From contig NZ_LIQF01000001.1 of the NCBI RefSeq assembly GCF_001418205.1, forward strand, positions 340,863 to 404,862: a DNA stretch of 64,000 nucleotides, read 5' to 3'. Shown one piece after another: positions 25,442-33,027 of this stretch. The position numbers and the translations under genes are program-made. Origin of the DNA: Marinomonas fungiae. Its GTDB lineage: Bacteria; Pseudomonadota; Gammaproteobacteria; Pseudomonadales; Marinomonadaceae. The notes beneath the pieces are model-generated. The model ran no database searches, was not told the DNA's origin, and was given only the letters and a program-made list of their open reading frames with translations. Each line of letters starts with the position of its first letter. The stretch's first letter is position 1.

Positions 25442-28405
25442 ATGCGCAGTGCTTGCCTCATCATCGTTGCCTCTTTGGCTGTATCAACCTCTCATGCTAA
25501 TGAGGCCTTTGAGCGCTTAAAGGCCAAATACAAAGCTATACAAGATGATCAAGTGGCTCTGCCAAGCCTCACTAAAACGGCAGCCACTCAAGCAGCCAAT
25601 AACGCGCAAACGATACGCCCAGATGCAATCGCTAGCACCATTCCCGCGGGAGAAGAGCTGATTCTTGGAGTGCAACTAGGCAAGCTAGTTTTGGGGCAGG
25701 TGTTCGGTTTTAAAACCGAACATGGAGCCAAGATAAGCTTATTCGACATGACACAAGCGTTTGATTTCGCCATTGAAACAGACTTTGACAACGAATCAGC
25801 CTCAGGGTGGATTCGTAACCCTGTAAATACATTTGAGATCTCTCATCAAGAAGACGGTAATTGGTCAGTTATCGCAAATGGACAAAACTCTATTATTGAT
25901 GCTCAGCAAATCAGTTTAGAAGACGATTTCTATATTGACTTAAACCTGTACGAACAATGGTTTGATGTAAACCTTGATGTCAATTACGGTACGCTGACAC
26001 TTAAAACTCAGAGCAACCGCCCCCTTCCTATCGAAGAAAAACTGGCACGGGAGCAACGCGCTAAAGATGCGTATCGCGCACAAAATGAAGCCCGCGCCCC
26101 GCTTCAAAAGCATGATTACCAACCAATATCTAAGCCATTATTGGATATACAAGCATCAATTAACGCCAGCGAAAACAGCGATACTAGCCATAATATTTCA
26201 GTGTTGGGCTCTAATGATGTAGCGTATTTTAACACGCAGTACTACTTCGCTATAAACGGCAGTAACGAGATTAACTCCGCACGCTTATCTGGCAGTCGCT
26301 ACTCTAATGAAAGTGAGCTTTTAGGCTTTATGAATGCCACCACACTCGAGTTTGGTGATATTCGAAGTACGCAAATCAACCCACTTCAAACTGGTCGTAC
26401 CCATCTTGGTGCACGTATAAGCAATACTCCACTTTCCTATAGCGGCGGTAATAGCATCAACCTTATTGGTGATATCCAAGCAGGCTGGGATGTGGAGGTA
26501 TACCGAAATCAGCTGCTACTCACTAGCCAATTTAATGTCACTGGCGGTCAATATGAGTTCCAAGATGTGCCCCTGGTGTTCGGATACAACGAGATCGAGC
26601 TGGTTTTTTACGGACCTCAAGGCCAAGTAAATCGCGAAAAGCAAGATTATTACGTTAGCTCAACAGGTCAGTCGGCGGGGCAGTTTGTCTACGATATATC
26701 CTTTATTGACGAAGGGGAAAGATTGTTCGATCAAAACACCTTAAATAATGAAAACAATAACGGCCTCAGTACTTTAATTCGTGCAGATTATGGTGTGACG
26801 GATTGGTGGTCATTAAGCATTGGCTCGCAAGTACATCACGAACAGGGCTTTGAGCAGTACGATCAACAATCCTTCGGCAGTGATATTTCATTGTTTGGCG
26901 CCGCCCTGCTTTCGATTGATTCACTGGAGCAGGACAACGGTGATTATGAGCGCCGTTACCAGATTGATACCAGCCTATGGAACCAGTCTCTAAGCTTTAT
27001 CCATCGTGAAAATCAACGCACCGATGACGCTAAGGATGTTAGCAGCTTTGAATCTCAAGAGCTTAGACTTTCTGGCGCCGTACCTCGTTTAAGGCTGTCC
27101 TATCAACAATCCATCGAGCAAATCACTCCTGATGGCGATGAAGCCTACATGCGTTTTATCAATCAGCTCGGGACCAGTGTTGGTGACAGCTATCTATCAA
27201 ATCGACTGACTTGGTCTGACCAAGACGCTGCTGAGACGACTGGTGATTGGCAAATCCAACGTTATTTGAGTGACTATTTTGTTCGCTTTGGCAACGACTA
27301 TACGGTTTCACCTGAGTTTGATATAGACGCCTTCTTTGCTGAAATCAGTGGCGATATTAGCGACAACACCAGTGGTCGTGTGCGATTTATTTATAATTTA
27401 GAGAATGACTCCAGTGAAACAGCATTGGTAGCTAGCTGGCAGCCTAATGAGTTCAGTCTTACTTCAAACCTCTCTTACAGCGATCGAACTGGTTGGCGCG
27501 CCTCTTTGTTAGGGCGAGTCGGTATTGGCATGACTCAAAACGACAGTGCATTTTTTTCTAGGATGCCTGTTTCTTCACAAGGCACTCTGTCTGCTCGTGT
27601 ATTTTTGGATAACAATCGTAACGGTCGTTTTGATTTAGGCGATCGCCCCCTCCAAAATGTCGATATTGAAACCTTACAAAGCTATCGCAAAGCTACCACT
27701 AACTCACAAGGAATAGCGGTAATCACCGCCTTACCGAGCTATCAACAAACCGATATCGATATCGATTTGAGCAAACTCGACGACCCCTATTTAATTCGCG
27801 CAAATCAAGGGGTTTCCATTGCTCCACGCCCAGGCTCGATTCAAACACTCGACATCCCCGTCGTCCCATCTTTGGAGATCGAAGGCTATGTCAAAGAGCT
27901 ACAGCAAAACGGCAACTTGACCAACAGAGCCCGCGTTCCCGTATTGCTAAAAGACACTTCTGGTACAGTTGTTGAGGAAGTCATCAGTGAATTTGATGGC
28001 TATTTCTTAATAACAGGGATTGTACCTCAGGCCTATACACTGGAAATTGACCCAACTTATCTGCGTAACTTTAACTTCCAACAGGGCTCTCAAATCCCAC
28101 TTACCGGTGAGGAATCCGGTGTATTGGCAGAGCAAAACCTAATTTTACGTAAGTCATTCGAACTACAGGGATACAGTGCACAGCTTGCGTCATTCAGCCG
28201 CCTTGAATCCTTGCGTGGTTACTGGCGCATACTAAGTAAACGCTTGCCTGAAATCGCTCAATACCGATATTTTTACAACCGAACAGAGTCAGGCTATCAA
28301 TTGTATGTGGGATTTTCGAAGGACAAACAGGAAGCCAGCAGCATTTGCGTTTTTTTAGCAGATCATAATGTGGACTGTGATGTCACAAGCATCACTCGCC
28401 GCTAA
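25442..28405 (+). CDS. Usher-like outer-membrane protein with C-terminal SPOR-like domain
   Basis: The 987-residue secreted protein has four recognisable parts. The N-terminus (about 20-230) has a Lys/Ala-rich linker and a beta domain. A large beta-strand-rich region (about 240-710), with GLRTHLGARISNTPLSYSGG-type segments and YRNQLLLTSQFNVTGGQYEFQDVPLVFGYNEI (described by its ends), resembles the barrel and plug of CS1-type ushers. At about 715-890 are Ig-like domains starting FLDNNRNGRFDLGDRPL. Residues about 900-987 match a SPOR domain (YSAQLASF, YQLYVGF, C-x9-C). I call it an usher from context and the middle region. The SPOR fusion is unusual. It is the last gene of the unit. Confidence 0.7.
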   Translation: MRSACLIIVASLAVSTSHANEAFERLKAKYKAIQDDQVALPSLTKTAATQAANNAQTIRPDAIASTIPAGEELILGVQLGKLVLGQVFGFKTEHGAKISLFDMTQAFDFAIETDFDNESASGWIRNPVNTFEISHQEDGNWSVIANGQNSIIDAQQISLEDDFYIDLNLYEQWFDVNLDVNYGTLTLKTQSNRPLPIEEKLAREQRAKDAYRAQNEARAPLQKHDYQPISKPLLDIQASINASENSDTSHNISVLGSNDVAYFNTQYYFAINGSNEINSARLSGSRYSNESELLGFMNATTLEFGDIRSTQINPLQTGRTHLGARISNTPLSYSGGNSINLIGDIQAGWDVEVYRNQLLLTSQFNVTGGQYEFQDVPLVFGYNEIELVFYGPQGQVNREKQDYYVSSTGQSAGQFVYDISFIDEGERLFDQNTLNNENNNGLSTLIRADYGVTDWWSLSIGSQVHHEQGFEQYDQQSFGSDISLFGAALLSIDSLEQDNGDYERRYQIDTSLWNQSLSFIHRENQRTDDAKDVSSFESQELRLSGAVPRLRLSYQQSIEQITPDGDEAYMRFINQLGTSVGDSYLSNRLTWSDQDAAETTGDWQIQRYLSDYFVRFGNDYTVSPEFDIDAFFAEISGDISDNTSGRVRFIYNLENDSSETALVASWQPNEFSLTSNLSYSDRTGWRASLLGRVGIGMTQNDSAFFSRMPVSSQGTLSARVFLDNNRNGRFDLGDRPLQNVDIETLQSYRKATTNSQGIAVITALPSYQQTDIDIDLSKLDDPYLIRANQGVSIAPRPGSIQTLDIPVVPSLEIEGYVKELQQNGNLTNRARVPVLLKDTSGTVVEEVISEFDGYFLITGIVPQAYTLEIDPTYLRNFNFQQGSQIPLTGEESGVLAEQNLILRKSFELQGYSAQLASFSRLESLRGYWRILSKRLPEIAQYRYFYNRTESGYQLYVGFSKDKQEASSICVFLADHNVDCDVTSITRR

Positions 28406-28424
28406 CGTTCATTAATTAGCGGCG
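28397..28424 (+). terminator. Inverted repeat spanning the usher stop codon
   Basis: CGCCGCTAA (28397-28405) and TTAGCGGCG (28416-28424) pair perfectly over 9 bases with a 10-base loop. The left arm contains the last two sense codons and the stop of the usher gene. There is no U tract. It lies between convergent genes and may block both transcripts. Confidence 0.5.
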
Positions 28425-28433
28425 TAAGACGAT

Positions 28434-29162
28434 TTACAACGAAAGGAAGGGATCGCCTTTGTAGCTCGTGATTAGGCAATCCTGCTGCATCTGCTTCAAC
28501 TTATTACAAAAGTCGACGCTGTAAGCTTTTTTCAAAAATGGCCCGACGATGAGCTGGTAGTAGGTTTTGCCTTTCACTTGATGCCGATTGATCAACGGCG
28601 CAGTGTCGGCGAACTCCTCAGCGTATTTTTGCGTGATAGCTTGCCAGCCCTGAATAGCTTGTTGCTCAGAGCCATAAGCCGCCAGTTGCACACCATAGTA
28701 TTGGGATGTCGAACTGGCATCAGCTTTGGTTTTGGAGCCCCCTTGAAACTCTGCCGTTACCGCATTGCTAGGCGGCGACTGACGGAACGGTTTGTCCGAT
28801 CGCGTGGTGGAGATGGGGGGAGTCTCCACCTTGGGCGTGGTATTAATGTCCGCCAATGCTGCGGAAGGTAAAACCGGAGCTTGATTCGCTTGCTGTTTGG
28901 CTTCCGCTACAGGCGCCATTTCTTGAGTTAAGCTTTCGCTCGACTCTGGCACCGTATCAAGCGTTTCCACCAGCAGTTTCAAATCTGATTCTAAGGCTAG
29001 GATGCGTTGCAACTGTGGTTTCATGTCCTCCCATTCCTGCTGCTGAGCTTGTAAAGCTTCCTGCAATTCAGCGTTAGTCATGGTACCTTTTTTCTCAGGT
29101 GTTAACGTACAGCCTGCTAACCAAATAGCCCCTGCGCAAACCACTAATAACTTCAGTCTCAT
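28434..29162 (-). CDS. SPOR-domain lipoprotein
   Basis: The N-terminus ends in a lipobox (WLAGC, C18) with threonine at +2, suggesting lipidation and outer-membrane sorting. A coiled-coil-like Gln/Glu-rich stretch (about 30-75) and a Pro/Ser/Thr linker lead to a C-terminal SPOR domain (about 160-238) with YYGVQLAAYG, YYQLIVGPF and C-x9-C. SPOR domains bind denuded peptidoglycan, often at the septum. GGAGG precedes the ATG. It faces the usher gene, whose end carries a related domain with the same cysteine spacing. Confidence 0.85.
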   Translation of the reverse strand: MRLKLLVVCAGAIWLAGCTLTPEKKGTMTNAELQEALQAQQQEWEDMKPQLQRILALESDLKLLVETLDTVPESSESLTQEMAPVAEAKQQANQAPVLPSAALADINTTPKVETPPISTTRSDKPFRQSPPSNAVTAEFQGGSKTKADASSTSQYYGVQLAAYGSEQQAIQGWQAITQKYAEEFADTAPLINRHQVKGKTYYQLIVGPFLKKAYSVDFCNKLKQMQQDCLITSYKGDPFLSL

Positions 29163-29188
29163 ACATCCCCTCCATCAATTGAGACATC

Positions 29189-29632
29189 TTACGATAACAC
29201 TAGGGCGTTTGTCCCCCAAACTAATGCCCCATAACGAAGGCATTTACCGATCAGTATCCATAGCATAGATGACAGCCAATGTAGCTTCGCCACGCCCGCA
29301 GCCAAACACAGTGCGTCGCCGACAACAGGCAACCAACTGAATAATAAAGCTGGCTGACCAAAACGCTGAATCCAATGCTGAACTTGCTGTAAGCGCTTAG
29401 CGGATATAGGGAACCAGCGTTTATCCTGGAAATGAAGCAAGTATTTACCAAGCCACCAATTCGTCATACCACCAAGGGTATTTCCAATTGAAGCACTCCC
29501 CCACCCCCAAAATGCTAACTCTGGGTAACGCGCAACAAATCCCAGCAATAGTAATTCTGAGCCCAATGGTAGTACGGTCGCCGCTAAAAAAGCGATAAAA
29601 AATAGGCCAACAAGCTCTGGCGCTGCTTCAAT
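29189..29632 (-). CDS. yqaA: YqaA-family membrane protein (DedA-like), start unresolved
   Basis: The residues SELLLLGF, GNTLGGMTNWWLG and LLFSWLPVVGDALCLAAG match E. coli YqaA of the SNARE-associated/DedA-like superfamily. Translation from the TTG at 29566 would lose the first membrane helix. The frame stays open upstream and encodes about 22 more residues that fit YqaA (EAAPELVGLFFIAFLAATVLP). That extension has no ATG, GTG or TTG; the frame opens after a TAA at about 29659. AAAGGTG at 29652-29658 is a good ribosome site, so a rare ATT, ATC or ATA start is possible. The listed end marks the ATT that aligns with the E. coli start. Function unknown. Confidence 0.7.
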   Translation of the reverse strand: MEAAPELVGLFFIAFLAATVLPLGSELLLLGFVARYPELAFWGWGSASIGNTLGGMTNWWLGKYLLHFQDKRWFPISAKRLQQVQHWIQRFGQPALLFSWLPVVGDALCLAAGVAKLHWLSSMLWILIGKCLRYGALVWGTNALVLS

Positions 29633-29870
29633 TAATATATTGATATGAATACACCTTTACATCATGCTTTGTGTAACACAAGCTACTAGATCATAACAAG
29701 ATTCAGCATCTGACTTTGATGCAGACTACTAATTAACGTAACACAACTTACATTTTGCTATTGCCTTAACAAGATACTGTCATGAAACACCAGTATACTG
29801 CCGCATCATAACAAGGCCTTAAAATTGCATAAGCAAATAAACGCTCTCAGCCATAAAAGGGATCTTTTAT

Positions 29871-32800
29871 ATGCCGTTTGACATTCCAACCGAGCTCGAC
29901 TCCCTATACCAACACATTGATAAGGTGATTCTGTCTCGACAACACCCTGTAACTGGGCTTTTTCCAGCAAGCACCAGCATCAACAACCACGGCGACTACA
30001 CCGACGCTTGGGTACGAGATAATGTTTATTCCATTCAAGCTGTTTGGGCTCTATCACTCGCCTACAAACGTGCCTCAAATCCGGACAATCGCGCCCACGA
30101 ATTAGAGTACGCTTGCATTAAAATGATGCGTGGCTTGTTATTTGCCATGATGCGCCAATCACATAAGGTTGAAGCCTTTAAAGACTCTCTCGATCCGATT
30201 GATGCCCTTCACGCAAAATACGATACTAAAACAGGACAGGAAGTGGTCGCGGATGACGCATGGGGACACCTGCAAATTGACGCCACCAGTTTTTATCTCC
30301 TAACCCTTGCGCAAATGACCAAATCAGGCAGCAGCCTGATCTATTCTCGCGATGAATTTAATTTCATTCAGAACCTGATTTATTACATCTCTCGGACTTA
30401 CCGTACCCCTGATTTCGGCATTTGGGAACGTGGTAATAAAGTCAACAATGGCAAAGCCGAAATCAACGCTAGTTCTGTAGGTATGGCGAAAGCCGCTCTG
30501 GAAGCGTTAGACGGCTTGAACCTCTTCGGCGAAGACGGTCCAGAATGGGCAGTTGTGCACTCCTTTGCCGACGCGGTCGCTCGTGCAGGTTCTGTCTTGG
30601 AGTCCCTATTACCTAAAGAATCTCGATCCAAAGAAGTAGACAGTGCCTTGCTTAGTATCATCAGCTATCCTGCATTCGCGGTAAATGATGAAAAACTAAA
30701 ACGCAAAACACGCCAAGAAATCCTCGATAAATTAGGCGGTAATTACGGCTGTAAACGTTTCTTGCTCGACGGACACCAAACCGTAATAGAAGACCACAGT
30801 CGTATTTATTATGAATATGACGAACTAATCAATTTTGAGCACATCGAGTCCGAGTGGCCGCTATTCTTTACTTATCTTTATATCGACCGTTTATTTGCTC
30901 GCGATTGGGAAAGCGCCAACTACTACCGCTACCGCTTAGAAAGCCTAATGGTGGAAAAAGACGGCGAGCGTCTGCTACCAGAGCTTTACTATGTACCAGA
31001 AGAGTTTATTCTTGCGGAAAAAGCGGCGCCAGGCACACAAATACGAGTTCCGAACGATAACTTGCCATTAGTCTGGGCGCAAAGCCTCTACCTGGTTGGG
31101 CGCATGCTCGACGATGAGCTCATCACGACAGAAGATCTCGACCCTCTAGGGTTGCATAAGAAGCAGCATATCCATCGTAACGTCAACATCTCTTTGGTCG
31201 TGTTGGCTAAGAACAATAAGATCAAGCAGCAATTATTGGATGCAGGCTGCTTATGCCAAACCGTGGACGAAATAGCCCCCATCCAGATCGTCAATTCAGA
31301 ACAGTTAATTGAATTGTATCGTAATGTTGGCGCGTCAAAAGCCCTAGGATTAAGCGGCCGTCCAAGCCGAGCTCTAAACAGTCTGGCCATCGCACAGCCG
31401 TTTGTTGTGAATGACCAACGCTGCTTATGTTTACCGTGGTTCCAAAATGCGGATCGTGACTATCGTAAAACGGATCCAGCTCTCTTTGAGCAGCACATTC
31501 GCAACGAGCTTTCGGTTATTTCCGAAAGCTGGTATTACCCAGCAAATGCGGTATTTGCCGTTCTAATCGATGAAGCGCTAGCTGAAATGAAAGGTGCGGC
31601 ACATCTGTTTGAGTTTTTCCGCGGCCTACAAAAGCGTGAGTTCAGTGAATTTCGAGTTATTCCGCAATCTGCGAAAAACGCTTTTAAATCAGGCAGTCGT
31701 CGCCTGATGAACTTTGATATGCCACATGGCTATGAGTTGGGTACTCAACTGCCAGTTTATGAAGCCCCATGGCCTATCTCAAGTGTCGCGGATACGGCCA
31801 GCTACGACTATCAGCATTGGAGCATTAGTCAGCTTATTCAACACCTACAAGAGAAACCCACTTTAGAAGATGCCACTGAAATTCTACTGCAATTGGGCCG
31901 ACGCAACGCACTGCATGAGCAAGTCACCGAGCAAAACGGCGAGCTCATTACCGTTCGAAACGTGCTGGACTCGGTGTACACCAACGCCTTAATTCATCGT
32001 AACTGGTACTGTGTTCGCCAACTTTATTCGTTAATGCTTAAACCCACCATGGACATGGCCACCCATGCGGCTGAGATCACGGTGCGTCAACGTGTATTGA
32101 TGATCGGCCAGCACTCCGAACATCAGGTGAGTATTACCACGCCACTGCATCATAAAGATGTCTTTAAAGCCATTGCACAAAGCTCAGATTCATTATTAGC
32201 TCAAGTACTCTACCATGAGCTATTAGCGATCACTGGCACGTTGATGAAGATTCATCCTGAGTATTTTGCTGGGGTACGCACCATTCGCTTGCACAACCTA
32301 GGTCTACTTTGTGCGCATAAGTTTCTCAACGATGACGATTGTGACAACATCGACGTGATTAAAACTCTTGCAGCGCACTCGCCCATGGAACTTTATGAAA
32401 CTCTACGTCGAGTTCTAGTAGAAAAGCATAAAGAGTTTACCCATGTCGTCGCCAGTGTGCGTTATCACCAACGGGTCGACTCGCAGGCAGGTCGTAGTAA
32501 AGACATAGACTGGTTTGAGTGGCGTACAGGTCAAGGACTTATCACCAAGCTACCAGAAACTATGTTGCTGCAACTATGGGACAGTCTCGCACAAACTAAC
32601 CGCATCGTATTTGGCGACCCGCAAAGTAATACTATCCTTGATTGCAAGCGTACCTTGAGCTCTATGACACCAGGGGAAGATACTTTTGCGCATTTGATCG
32701 AGTCCCTGACCTTCGACATTACACCGAGCTGGTATAAGTGCTTAATTTTTGAAGGTTTGTACGCATTTATTCTATTTTGTCAGAAACACCCTAATGGCGA

Positions 32801-33011
32801 GTTCATTGAGGAAGTAAATTTACCAGTTTTGATTTCCAAAGCGGCCATGGATCATGTAAAACAATATAAGACTGACCACCCAGAGGTGGATAGCTATGAC
32901 ATGGCATTGGATGAATTTGCCCAGCTGACACCAAACAAAGTGAATCATTACTTAAGTTGGGCCGTCACCAAATTGCACAGTCAACAACGTCACATACATA
33001 AAACATCTTAA
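29871..33011 (+). CDS. GH15 / phosphorylase-kinase alpha-beta-like protein
   Basis: The N-terminal 450 residues look like an (alpha/alpha)6 barrel of glycoside hydrolase family 15 as found in eukaryotic phosphorylase kinase alpha and beta subunits. Signs are PVTGLFPAST, DYTDAWVRDNVYSIQAVWAL, DDAWGHLQIDATS and VPNDNLPLVWAQSLYLVG. The remaining 600 residues are largely helical with no motif I can assign. Length 1046 is close to the eukaryotic subunits. It lies 16 bases before glgB and heads glgB-glgX, so a role in glycogen or alpha-glucan turnover is likely. Whether it is a hydrolase or a binding subunit is unknown. AGGGAT precedes the ATG. Confidence 0.8.
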   Translation: MPFDIPTELDSLYQHIDKVILSRQHPVTGLFPASTSINNHGDYTDAWVRDNVYSIQAVWALSLAYKRASNPDNRAHELEYACIKMMRGLLFAMMRQSHKVEAFKDSLDPIDALHAKYDTKTGQEVVADDAWGHLQIDATSFYLLTLAQMTKSGSSLIYSRDEFNFIQNLIYYISRTYRTPDFGIWERGNKVNNGKAEINASSVGMAKAALEALDGLNLFGEDGPEWAVVHSFADAVARAGSVLESLLPKESRSKEVDSALLSIISYPAFAVNDEKLKRKTRQEILDKLGGNYGCKRFLLDGHQTVIEDHSRIYYEYDELINFEHIESEWPLFFTYLYIDRLFARDWESANYYRYRLESLMVEKDGERLLPELYYVPEEFILAEKAAPGTQIRVPNDNLPLVWAQSLYLVGRMLDDELITTEDLDPLGLHKKQHIHRNVNISLVVLAKNNKIKQQLLDAGCLCQTVDEIAPIQIVNSEQLIELYRNVGASKALGLSGRPSRALNSLAIAQPFVVNDQRCLCLPWFQNADRDYRKTDPALFEQHIRNELSVISESWYYPANAVFAVLIDEALAEMKGAAHLFEFFRGLQKREFSEFRVIPQSAKNAFKSGSRRLMNFDMPHGYELGTQLPVYEAPWPISSVADTASYDYQHWSISQLIQHLQEKPTLEDATEILLQLGRRNALHEQVTEQNGELITVRNVLDSVYTNALIHRNWYCVRQLYSLMLKPTMDMATHAAEITVRQRVLMIGQHSEHQVSITTPLHHKDVFKAIAQSSDSLLAQVLYHELLAITGTLMKIHPEYFAGVRTIRLHNLGLLCAHKFLNDDDCDNIDVIKTLAAHSPMELYETLRRVLVEKHKEFTHVVASVRYHQRVDSQAGRSKDIDWFEWRTGQGLITKLPETMLLQLWDSLAQTNRIVFGDPQSNTILDCKRTLSSMTPGEDTFAHLIESLTFDITPSWYKCLIFEGLYAFILFCQKHPNGEFIEEVNLPVLISKAAMDHVKQYKTDHPEVDSYDMALDEFAQLTPNKVNHYLSWAVTKLHSQQRHIHKTS

Positions 33012-33027
33012 TTGGTTGGAGAAGTAA

